Source: Pyrenophora tritici-repentis
Lineage: Eukaryota; Ascomycota; Dothideomycetes; Pleosporales; Pleosporaceae
Direction of reading: 5' to 3'
DNA: 64,000 nt
Assembly (NCBI RefSeq): GCF_003171515.1
Contig: NC_089393.1
Location: 1,302,001 to 1,366,000 of the forward strand
The notes below the pieces were generated by a model. That model made no database searches and was not told the DNA's origin. It saw nothing but the letters and a program-made list of their open reading frames with translations. The translations under genes were made by a program, and so were the position numbers. How positions within the stretch are numbered: position 1 is the first letter of the stretch; each line of letters starts with the position of its first letter. Of the stretch, positions 36,197 to 47,773 are shown piece by piece.

Positions 36197-38289
36197 CCAT
36201 GTCCGTGCGCGTTTTGGCCATGTTCGAGTTTTGGCCACCCCAACAACATGAAGATACCAGAAAAATGAGGCTGTATCACCAGCAACAATAGCTATTAATG
36301 CGAAATCTTGTGGAGTTGTAGTAATTATATCATTGCGATTAACTTGTGCTACTTGTATTTACTTGGTAGCTTAGTTTTGCGGCCAAGGCGGGTGGTACGC
36401 GCTGGGCGGCTGATGCAGCCTCCTCAGCTTGAACATGAGATGGAACAACAACGGCACGTTTCTGACGCTTTCTAGGTAGCTTAGAGGCTTGTGAGGCCTT
36501 GCGCTTACCCTTTTGGGACAGTTGTATAGCTTTTTCAGCGTCGCGAGTTGCTTTCTGGCGCTCCTTTTCAGCCTCCTTAGCGGCTCTCTCCTTCTCCCTC
36601 ACTTCCTTGAGCCTCTCTTTCTCAACACGCTTCTCCTGAGCTTGATGAAGCCTGTACAACCGAGCTTGCTCCTTCATCTGAGATCTCTCAGCTTTCTGAA
36701 GTTGTTCCTGTTGTTTTTGTTGTTGTCGAACTGCTTCATCGTCCCGAGCCCGATGGACCTTACGAGGAGACCAAAGAAGAGCACCACCATAATACTCATG
36801 GTTGTTGTTGACGTTTAGAGTATAGCTCTTCTTCCTATGTCTCTTTTTCACCAAAAGAGCCTCCTTGAGGTCCCTGTTTTCACTGCTTAGGATACTAAGT
36901 TGAGCTGAGATATGGTGGAGACTTCGGTAAATCTTCTTTGTATCCTTTGCGTCCTTATCTCGCACTTGACGAGATATAAGAGTCTTGATTTTAAGCCAGT
37001 CTTCTGCACTAAGCACAGAAGTTGAGCTTTCATCTGAGCTTGATGCCTCTTTGCGGAATCTTCGGAGTATAACCTCAGCGTTAGGTGGGTGTATCCCAGT
37101 TGCTTCAAACGACTTCATGATAGTTTGAGGTTTAAAAGCAGCAGCCCAGGCACTCCAAAAGAGAGGAAAGAAGTCTCCTTTCGTTACTGGGATAAGCCCC
37201 TGGCTTCTATAAAGGTGGGATGAAAGCTCAGTTGAGTAGGCAGTCGAGAGAGGCTTGAACATCCCAACATCAAGCGGCTGAAGCGTATGGGTTGCATGAG
37301 GAGGAAACACGAGTAACAGGATCTTGTGGTCATTGCAGTAGTTGATAAAATCCATAGTTACGTGGGATCCATGGCCGTCAAGGAGTAGTAATCGGTATCC
37401 TGAGCGAGCTTTCCATCTAGTCTCTCTCTCAAAAACCTCCTTAAGCCAGGCAAGTCCTATATCGTTGTTTGTCCAGCCAGAAGGGGATGAGCCGATGAAG
37501 ACTTGGTGCTTTTCTTTGTTGATTGCGTCCGTCCAGCTCGATTGTAGGGCTCCAGCAGCTGACTGGAAGATGAGCGCTGGCGATAGAGCTGTACCATCCG
37601 AACAGATACAGGCTAGCACCGTCACCCACTCTCTAGAGCCATCCTGAACAGCAGCTGTAATCCCTTTTCGATCGTATATCCTCTTGTCGAAGACCCTTTT
37701 CGATCTCCCAGTTACCCCAATCATGAAGCCCTTTTCATCCATATTGAAGATGTGGGAGGGCTCTACATTGTACTCCTTCATCTTACTGTGTAACAGCTCG
37801 AAGTATAAGCTGTACTTAGCTCCTGAATCAGCCTTGTGGCGATTGCGGTCCATCCCGGTCTGCCAGCGTGAGATGAGATGGGTTGGGTTTCTGTTGATGA
37901 AGCGAGTAACCCAGCTTTCTGAAACCTCCCTACCAGCCAAAGACGACGCAAGGGAGCGTATTATTGCTCGTGTAGGGGCGTACGTCGCTCAGTAAGCGTC
38001 GTAATATGCTTTAACAGTTCGGTTTCTTGGTGTGGGTGAAGGATTCTATGGGCGAGCGTATGCGGCTGGTTTTGGCCCTGGTGTCTTCGAGCTAGCGTAC
38101 GGCGACCTACACCATGTCTTTTTGCGACTTCTGAGTACGAGAATGGTGCACCTGATGCGCGCGATTCGATTTCTTCAATCGCTTTTTGAATCGGATCCAT
38201 GGTGGTGGAGTTATGACGTGTTCTGTATAGGTGATTGTTGTGTTGGGGTGGCCAAAACGCGAACGTGGCCAAAACGCGCACGGACATGG
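36197..38289. mobile_element. Fot1/pogo-family DNA transposon, complete ends
   Basis: A 2,093-bp element with 49-bp terminal inverted repeats at 36197-36245 and 38241-38289, differing at only two positions. Each repeat contains two copies of a GTTTTGGCCA motif (GCGCGTTTTGGCCA then G(A/C)GTTTTGGCCA), likely transposase binding sites. It is flanked by TA on both sides (36195-36196 and 38290-38291), the target duplication of the Tc1-mariner/pogo group. The only gene inside is the transposase on the minus strand. High end similarity suggests fairly recent insertion. Confidence 0.95.
36339..38200 (-). pseudogene. Fot1/pogo transposase, one frameshift
   Basis: Opens at ATG 38200 (MDPIQKAIEEIESRASG) with a Psq-type helix-turn-helix (FSYSEVAKRHGVGRRTLARR) and the start of a CENP-B-type DNA-binding domain. 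Frame 1 stops at 37961-37963. Coding continues without any other break in a second frame from about 37955 to 36339. That part has the rest of the CENP-B domain (SLAGREVSESWVTRFINRN) and the DDE core: FNMDEKGFMIG, LLLDGHGSHVT and PLDVGMFKPL. A lysine/glutamate-rich coiled C-terminus follows. The break looks like loss of one A in a short A/T run; no splice sites explain it. Without it the protein would be about 620 aa. The element is therefore probably inactive but could be mobilised by an intact relative. Confidence 0.9.
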
Positions 38290-39929
38290 TATGTAATCAC
38301 AACCCGCGATTGGGTGCCCATGGCAAACAGCCTGCGTGGCCACGAAAGATGAGCCTTCTGATTCCATACATAGGTACTCAAGTCTGTAGGAAGATGATGC
38401 ATTATTTTTCTTCAAATTGGTATCTCGTTCTTGCATATCCATAGTTCTGGAGGTCGACAAAAGCCAAGCCCGAGTGAAGTAAGCCTGGTAAGCAGTCTGG
38501 GCATATTCTCACTGCCGGGCGCGACTCAGCCGTAGAAACGCGTCACCTGGTACGTTCACGGGAAACACACCGCCAGTCGGCATTGGTATACCATAACAAA
38601 AGGCTTATGTAGATCTGTCTGGCGATCTTTTGAAGGCGAGTGGGAGCAAGGCATTCTTCTACCGCGATTGGAACAACAATGTGCGGAGAGAAGGAGAGAG
38701 ATCTTGGCGAGCGTATGACTACGGCCATCGTGGTATACCCAGGTAGGGTAAGGTCTGGATTTTCTATGACGCATGTCGAAACAGGTTCTGATCGCTGGAC
38801 AACACTCTGATCGAGACACGCGTCGTTCGGCGGTTCGAAGTAAACAACAAGCTGATGAAACACCCGCCTGTGCATGCAAACAGCGAGTAATACATACCAT
38901 ATACGAAACATCAGGCATGAGAAAGATCTTTTCTGCAATGCAGCGTGTTCGCGAGAGCCAGCTGTCCAACGAAGCCTGTCAATTTTGGGCTTGATAAGAG
39001 ACATGGAGCATGATGCGTCAACTGACTAGACAGGGTACAGTACCGACAGTGCCAGCAAACAATCATCATCAATCTTTACTTCGTTTGAGAAGTGGAATAA
39101 TCACGCCGACGATGTCATGAGGATCGGGACCTTGTGCTCGTGGGGTGCATTCATCGTCTATGGCCAACTGTTACGACACTGACAACTACAACAGCTACTG
39201 AGATCGATTTGTGAAACCTGTACAACCGCACCGCTGGTAAAGACAGCTATCTTGAACAAGCGTTCTGTTGAAACAAGCTCGCGGTCAAGACTCGTAAAAA
39301 TCCAATGAGCTTCGACTCGAACCATTACCTAGACTAGACCATGAAAACTTGCCACAACACCAAAAACAGCGGATACCAGCGTTCACGATATCGGCCACCG
39401 CAAGTTTCACTTCCCATCAGGGCAATCTCGTATTACGCAAAGCGCCACACTCGAGTGCGCCACGCGTCCCAGCAGGGATTCCAGCGGGCAAGATACGAGA
39501 ATCTCACAGCCCAGCAAAGACTCCCACCAGTGCGAGCCCGAACTCAGCCCCAGCAAAGCCGCCGAAACCCAAAGATCATCACCCGATATGCAGGTAGACT
39601 ACACTCGACACACGACCAGAACTACAAGAATACATGCGTGGCCGCCAAGGCCCAGGGAGTAAGACCCCGTGGCTGTGGTTGTAAGTTTTCTTGGCTACAA
39701 CGATTGCGACGCAACGGCCGTGGCTGACGTCTCTCATGACCGTGGCGGTATGCAATGCAGGATACATGGTTTCCAAGGGTATATATATACGCCGTTGGTA
39801 TGCAGGAACAAGTCATACACAAACACAACAGTCCATCACTCCGTTCGCTTTCCTCTATATTACCATCGAGGAAGCCGCTCCAACATATCAATCGCTCAAG
39901 AGTCACACACATACTTTTCCACCGCCAAC
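38290..39929. other. gene-poor interval
   Basis: About 1.6 kb to the right of the transposon. Several medium open frames (38543-39004 minus, 39341-39727 plus) overlap each other on both strands without family character; none is called. The last 150 bp should hold the promoter of the MARVEL-type gene. Confidence 0.5.
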
Positions 39930-40486
39930 ATGATTTTCACACGCATCATCTCCCTCGTCCTCCGCACCGCCCAATGGGTCTTCGCCGTTATTGTCCTCGG
40001 CCTAACCGCATACTTCATCTCGCAAAACCAAGATGAGAAGAAGGGTCGCCGCTGGCGATGGGATGACTGGGACGAGCCTATGGGTCGTTTGATCTTCGCT
40101 ATTGTCTGGTCTTCTCTCTCCGTCATCTTCGCCATTGTCTGGTCCATCCCCACCACCACTAGCATCACGGGTTTCGTTTCCGACATAGGTACGTCGATAC
40201 CCTCCCTTGTTTTCACACGAAAACATCCAGCTAACATACTACAACAGTCTTCACAGGCGGCTGGGCAGCAGTCTTTGGCCTCCTCGTCATGTACTACAAC
40301 GACACCGACTGCGGTGATGAGTGGGACTGGGGCCGTATGTCTTTCAGCCGCAGGAACTCTTGCGGACAGTGGCGGGCGGCTCAGGCATTTGCATTTTTGA
40401 GCATGATTGTGTGGCTGGCTACTGCTGTGTTGGGTGCCTTTACCACGATGCGCCTCAAACGCCGTGCTAGGGCAGCTGCTGTGTAA
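39930..40486 (+). CDS. MARVEL-type four-segment membrane protein
   Basis: Two exons, 39930-40188 and 40248-40486, phase 1 (FVSDI-VFTGGW), give 165 aa. Four hydrophobic segments (about residues 7-30, 50-75, 88-102, 132-155) with a Trp/Asp-rich loop RRWRWDDWDEPMGR between the first two and a Cys-containing loop (NDTDCGDEWDW...SCGQWRAAQAF) before the last suit the MARVEL fold, as in fungal Nce102-like proteins of plasma-membrane domains. A perfect GTAAGT donor overlaps the stop codon (40483). Using it with the acceptor at 40545-40546 would replace the end by VKNTNA and stop at 40565. Both ends are plausible; function is inferred from topology only. Confidence 0.75.
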
Positions 40487-40565
40487 GTTGTTAGATACTT
40501 CTGTCCTTGTCTGCGAGGAACAATTTGCTGATTCGATGGATTTTAGTAAGAACACCAATGCTTAA

Positions 40566-41021
40566 ATGATGCATGAGTGTAAGGCGAGGATGAGGGTTGC
40601 AAGGTGGGGGTTTGATGATGACGGGGTTGCGGTTTGCGCGATAGGCTGCACGTCATCATGTGCTTGGATGTTTTGGCAACGACTGGGATGATAACAGAAC
40701 GTATTTTGTCATGACTTGCAAGCGGGCGTTTATGCGGACGGGAATGAATATAGTATGATAATGTCACTCCTTCATGATCTACTGCGTTCACTCATACATC
40801 TACGTGACTTCCTCCACCCCAGCCCTCCACCATGTACTATATGTATATGCCCATCCCTCCAAATAAAAAACAAGATGCCCAAAACGCCACGCCAAATGCA
40901 ATAAAAACGGCACATGAATCCCTACATGCCATGCGGTACCCCATCTCTTATCCCATATGCCATATAAAGCATAACCCGGCCCTCTTCGCTACCCTCCCAG
41001 CCCATCTCTCACACGATGACG
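40566..41021. other. intergenic, nothing recognised
   Basis: Tail-to-tail space between the MARVEL-type gene and BET1; presumably two 3' UTRs. Confidence 0.6.
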
Positions 41022-41742
41022 CTACCCCAACCAAACCCACCAAAACAGCAGTATAACCGCAGCAAAAAACCCCACCCAAACCTTCCACCCAACGCCCGTC
41101 TTCTGCGCCATAACGAGCATCCGATTCATAGTGCCCTTGATCTTATATCTCGAGTTCTCAAACTGGTCGTTCATCTTCTCCGCTAGCGTAGTCGAAGTGC
41201 GGATTTCGTCGCCGATGAGGTGTGTTAGCTGTTTCGGTGTTAGCCCTTGCAACCAAAACCCAACCCAGGAGAAGCCTTTGAAAGGGAAAAGGAAATGTAG
41301 AAGTAGGGAGAGTACATACATCCTTCAACATCCGAACCTTACCCGTCAAAACACCAACATGCTCATCGTTCTGACTCTCCAACTCATCCAACACAGCCGC
41401 CGAGTACTGGCCCCTCGAATTGGGTGTCGCCGACCTAAACGTCGCTCCTTGCCCCCCATCATATGCACCCCCTTCTCCTCCGCGGTCATCGTAACTCCTC
41501 CTCCTGTCAAATTCGCCCCCTCCGACGCCATACCCACTCCCACTGCCACCAGGGTATAAACTCGCTGCACTACCGGATCTAGGATAAGCGGGTGAACTGG
41601 GCGCTGTGTAGCCGTACGAGGTGTAGGGGCTTGAGGCAGCGCCGGGCCGCGGCTTGTGCTTTGTTTTTGAGGGCGAGGCGCTGCGGTTGTATGTGCTGAA
41701 GAGGTCGGCGCGGTCGTCGGGGCGGGAGAATCGTGAGGACAT
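41022..41742 (-). CDS. BET1: ER-Golgi Qc-SNARE Bet1
   Basis: v-SNARE for vesicle traffic between ER and Golgi. Two exons, 41742-41320 and 41228-41022, phase 0 (VRMLKD-LTHLIGDEIRTS), give 209 aa. A long disordered N-terminus rich in Ser, Pro, Gly and Tyr (about 105 aa) comes before the SNARE helix (AAVLDELESQNDEHVGVLTGKVRMLKDLTHLIGDEI...). The Q-layer glutamine position and heptads are followed by a C-terminal membrane anchor (VWVGFFAAVILLFWWVWLG). Yeast Bet1 is shorter (142 aa); the N-terminal extension is usual in filamentous fungi. Confidence 0.9.
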
Positions 41743-42888
41743 TTTGTGGTGGGTGGGTGGGTGACCGTGGATGTGAAGGATAGGGTTGTACGTGGGATTG
41801 GCTTGGTAGGGCTGGCTGGTGGGATGCAGCCTCGGGGATGTGGGATGATGATGCGGTCAGAGCGCGATATTCGTATTTCGTATTTCCCGTAGCGACTTGC
41901 GCTCTGTATCTTGTCTTTGCGCGCGTTCTCGTCGTCCCTGTCGTCGTTCTTTGTAGGCGCGTCTTCTCTCCGGGCAGTAGGTACTCCTTTCCCTCTGTCG
42001 TCCCCTGAATTCTCTTTAAACTCCTTTCTCGTAATTCTTTCTCTTCGCAGCACAATTGTTTTTCCTATGCGTAGAAGCGTAAACGTAGCGACTCGAGAAA
42101 AAAAAAGTGTCTGTAAAAAGAGAGGGTACAGTAGATGTTGTCGCGAAAGTCCAAAGTTCTAGCACCGGCTTCAAGGTAGGCACTAACGCCGGTCGGTACG
42201 CGCGCTAACTATGGCTACCGACTTTCACACTGAACAAAGGTATTGAGGTTTATGATGCGCGCGACGGCGGCGGGTAGTGGCAGATGAAGAGACTACAATT
42301 GTGAGAAGAAATGTACGATTTACATTACAAGTTCTGCCTAAAAATATAGCGTATAGGACCATTTGCTACACAAGATAACACGTATGTGGAGACGAACAAG
42401 TGAGGCCAACTATACACTTTAGGCATGTCACGCAGTCAGAAAACCTCGGTTCAGCTACCCAGCACAGTATTCAGGGCAGCCAACTTCATCACCAGAAAAG
42501 AGAGCGAAAACACGTAAATTTCTTCCTCGGTAGCAAAGCCCGGAATATTGGTCAGTTTTAATATGTCTGAAATATCAAAGATACCACTGCCACCAGAATT
42601 TCACCGAACCACCCTATGCATCTGTGTGTACAAGTACAAGGAACCCATTGTTGTAATACATATGTGCATTTTCTCTTTTTCTCTCTCTCCGTCGACAAGC
42701 GTAGACCGTTCGCCCGGATTTCCAAACAAGATATGGTTGAGAAGCCGAAAGAGAGAAAGATCCCGCAGTAGTCTGCTTATCTGGTTGGGGAGGTAAAAAA
42801 TATCCGTGACTCGTAGCAAATCCGTTGAACAATGCATATCTTCCCAGGTCGCTACCTCAACGCCGCTTTCCCAATCATCGGGCGTATT
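41743..42888. other. intergenic, nothing recognised
   Basis: About 1.1 kb containing the BET1 promoter and the 3' region of the adenylate kinase gene. Overlapping frames at 41346-42055 are antisense or shifted shadows of BET1. Confidence 0.55.
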
Positions 42889-43916
<1,028 letters not shown>

Positions 43917-44482
43917 TGCGCCTTTCGGTGTTCAGAAAAAAAACTTGCGAGGGGAAAGAAGGGTCTGTAGAGAGTGCGAGGTAAAGATGATGCGCTCGCC
44001 GCTCAGAATGGGACACTGGGAGTCACGCAATGGCAATGGAAGAAGCCGCGATTATGGGTGAGGTGGACGAGCTACCCTCAGTTGCTGCTTCTCGGTTGTT
44101 GGTAGGCCCGAGCTTGGAAAATGGCGTCCCTTCCGCCCGATCCTCAGTGTGCTGCACGCTTTAACCTTGGCCCGAATGATGTCACGCTCAACAACGTTGC
44201 TGCATGTTGCTGCTAGCACTCCTTGTAACCGAAGACATACCGTGGCTTGTTATTGATAGCTCTCCGATATTATATCCAGGACAAGTTGCAGTGCTCATTG
44301 CCTCAGTGTTAGTTGGCAGCGAACATGCGGGGTCATAAAGGTCCTTGCACCGCACTACCGGCATAGTATCCGAGTGGTATTGCGAGGAAACCGGAAACTA
44401 TAATCGCTAACATTGAAATACATGTTGAGTGGTGAAATATCTGTGCCAGCGATATCGATGCTGTATCAAGCGTCCAACACTA
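43917..44482. other. intergenic, nothing recognised
   Basis: 566 bp between the ADK1 start and the YME2 stop (both minus). Likely ADK1 promoter and YME2 3' UTR. Confidence 0.6.
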
Positions 44483-47108
44483 CTAGTACTCCTTACCAAG
44501 CACCTTCTTCAGCCCCTTCATCTCCATCTCATACCTCTCCACCTTTGCCTGACTAGTCATCAACTTGGTCAACAAGTAGTTGACCCGCCCTGCAGTCTGT
44601 GCAGGCTGATTCCTCAACTTGCTCAACAGCAGCAGCTCCGTCTCGCACTTGTCGATTGTCGCATTTTCAATCTTGGTTAGATGCGTGAAAATCGCCAGAT
44701 CCAAACGGCTCTTTAGTACTTTGTCTTCTGTCAGACGCTTGAACGCGGGGTGATACACGGGTTTTCCGGGCTTGATGACCGAGGGCCTGCCATTTGCACC
44801 GGAAACAATGGAGATAAGTTCAGCTTGTTCGAGAGCGCGGAGAACAGATTCACCGCCGGTTTTGAGAATGTCGTCGATGAGAACTTCGTTGTAGCGTAGT
44901 GATTCTCTCTGCGCCAGCTCTTTGATAAGGAACCAGGCTTGTTCTGCGTTCCAGCTTCGGTTACCGCCCTCATCTTCAGCGCCAAAAATGTACATTTTCA
45001 AAATCTCAGATGCTGACTGGTCAATGATTTCGTGCACCGCTTTGGTTGGAGTCTCGCCACTCTTGATGCGACGTGACAGAAACTCAAGGTCAGTGAGTCG
45101 GCCACCCAGAAGATCAATACAGGTATCCAGTTCGCCGAGATCGCCACGGTGTTCAGATGGGACTTTCTTAGGTGAGCCGTCTTTTGGTGCTGGATCATCC
45201 TCGACATCAGCATCCAAGTGGTTTATTACATAGCGCTTGGCTACTTCAGGACTGCAATCTGACAACGAGATTTGACGGAACATGCGATCGGGCATTGCTT
45301 TGGACAGTGACTTGTTGAATGCGACATCGTTGGTCAAGAAGATGACGTGAGCGATATTCGTAGTTGTGAGGCGTGCAGCCCATTCAGCAAGCTTGTCGTA
45401 GACGATACCGCCCTCCTGGCTCTTATGCAAGAAATTGTCAATCACGACGATTGGCCTTCGTTCTGGGTGAGCTTCGAGCCATTCGTCATCGCCAAGATAA
45501 GCGTCTTTGTCGTGCTTGTGTCGGTTATCCAGAGCTATTTGTCTCAGAGCCAGGGTTGTAGTGTTCCAGATTTTGCTAAGTTGTGAGTCGAGTGTCTCCG
45601 AAAAGCCAGTCTTTACGCCTGTAGCACCCTGCGCTGCCATATCGATCATACCGCTGATACTGTTCATCCAGCTAAAGACGGGCCTATATCCTACTGACAG
45701 TGCTGCTGCATTGATTGTTGCGCTTTCGCCTCGGGCTTCCTGGATGGGCTTACAATCAATGATGAGCTTCAGTTTCTTGTCTTGTAGTGCTTGGTCAACC
45801 ACCAGTTCGCGTTTGCCGGATCCCCGAGGACCTTGGACAATGATGAAGGTTTCGGCTGTCTCCATGAGCCAAGTTTGAATCTGTTCGATGCTTTCCTTTC
45901 GATCATCCCAAATGTAGTCCATGCCGTCGCCTTCGTTATGCTTGCGGCCTGCACTCATGATGTCGGTAGCATAGCCCTTGACCCATTGATACCACTTGTT
46001 GTCTTCAATGTGAAAGTTGCGAGTAATATGTGCCTTGACGAAGAATTGTCGAATGCTGGGTGGTTGTCAGCTGATGCGAAGTAACGCTACCAAGAAAAAG
46101 CAGACTCACGGGTCGAAAACGATAGCCACTGTGCCGGCAATGAGTGCAGCCACAATAGGGATGACAATACGCGGATGATTCAAGATCCAATCCCGAATAT
46201 ACCGAGGCTTAATCTTCTGCTCATACTTGAGTCTCAGAATTGTTCCTTTGGCGCTACCACCCTCAGCTTCAGAGACGAGATACCCATGCATGCAGTTACG
46301 AGCCATAATAGCTTTCCCGATACTAGTATAATCCAGATACGCGAACTTGGGAAGAACCTTGGAGTCCGGAGGCTGCATCACAATATCGCCCAGCTTGCCG
46401 TACGGCCTGAAGAACTGGAAAAGTTGCTCTTGACTCAGCTCCACGGCTTCCGAAGGAGGCGTACCAGGTTCACCAGAGACGAATTCAACGCGCAGACGTG
46501 AAGCAGGTAGACGCATCAAGTCCTCCACCCATGGCCGTCCTCTAACGATTTTCGCGCGCATCCTCTTCCATGGACTCCACCATGGCTTCACAGGCTCTTC
46601 CCTGAGATACTCTTGCAAGATCTTCTCAATCTCTGAAGTCGGTGCACTCCCATCATGCGTAAATTTGACAAAGGCGCCTCCTTCTCTCATCCGCGGAAGC
46701 ACTTCGGTGGCCGTGATCGGCAGATTTCGTTTTGCACTCGCTCGCTCAATGACAGCTTTAGGATCGGTTCCAGATAAACTAGGACTGACAAGGCGATCGA
46801 TAATCGCCGGCATTGGCAACCCCAGGACCTTACGTATTTGGATAGGAAAGACATTGTTGAAGAAGAAGATGCCTTCGTTGGGACCTGCGCTGATGTGACC
46901 AGTCTTATCCTCACCGGCTTGTAATCCAGTAACATATCGTCTTGGGATATTCCATGGTCCTCGTGAACCTAGATTAGATGGTCTGCATGTTTGTTAGTGT
47001 CTTGACGATGATCGCCGGCCGGGGATCGAGCGTGCACACCCACCTTGTCAGCGTCAGCCCATGTCCGGGACGTCGACCAGCATGATGCCAGCCCGCTCGC
47101 GGTAACAT
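44483..47108 (-). CDS. YME2: mitochondrial inner-membrane protein Yme2/Rna12
   Basis: Integral inner-membrane protein needed for mitochondrial DNA maintenance and nucleoid structure. Three exons, 47108-47044, 46982-46110 and 46055-44483, give 836 aa. The N-terminus (MLPRAGWHHAGRRPGHGLTL) is basic and without acidic residues, as for mitochondrial import. An RRM-like domain lies before the membrane segment (LPASRLRVEFV...FFRPYGKLGDI..., about 190-270). A single hydrophobic segment follows (RIVIPIVAALIAGTVAIVF, about 293-311). After it comes the AAA-like domain with P-loop GPRGSGKRE (about 388) and a PIVVIDNFLHK Walker B-like strand. Splice joins are LTLTR-PSNLG and VFDP-IRQFFVKAH. Size matches orthologues (about 850 aa). 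Confidence 0.93.
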
Positions 47109-47773
47109 CTCTGCGATATTTGACTACCGGCGCATCTCGAGAATGCTACCGTGAGTAATCGAACGCTTGACTGAAGGGCAGATGTCGCACCCAACCTACC
47201 CACTAAGCGAATCGAACATGGAAGGCGGATGACGTCATCAGCTCATTTCTTGGCTTCGTGCGGCTATGAGCTGGCAAGTACAATGCTGCAATACCTCAAT
47301 CGGGTCCTAGAAGATGACCACCCCGGGCGCATACATCATATTATTCTCCACGTTTTAGCTATGTGTCAGTTGAATGTAGATGCCCCGCAGAGGTAACATC
47401 AGACCTATACCATAACATACGATGACGCCTGGCGTATACATCACCCTCACACCATCACTTCGTGAAGCTGCAATTGTTAAATCGACAAAATTCATTCGCA
47501 TATATATACAAATTGGATTCGAAAAACATGCAAGAAGTCATAGAGAAGAGAACATTGTACACTGCATGTGCCGCCCAGCTGACTCCGCATACTGAAAAGG
47601 TATCGTGCAGGTAAAAACGAGGGAAAAAATGCAGCATCAAAACACACGTTCGCAAAACGCCAATACCTCATGAACACCCCGAACCCAATTCTTTAATCAT
47701 ATCCCTCCTTTTTCATGTCATTCCATTCCCATCTTTAGATACCCCATCTATTCATTACATCCATAAAAGTCGT
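47109..47773. other. intergenic, nothing recognised
   Basis: 665 bp between the YME2 start and the GLT1 stop (both minus); presumed YME2 promoter and GLT1 3' UTR. Confidence 0.6.

Noticed and set aside
38543..39004. 153-codon frame right of the transposon
   Set aside because: Overlaps another similar-length frame on the same strand; no domain, no signal peptide; composition not gene-like.
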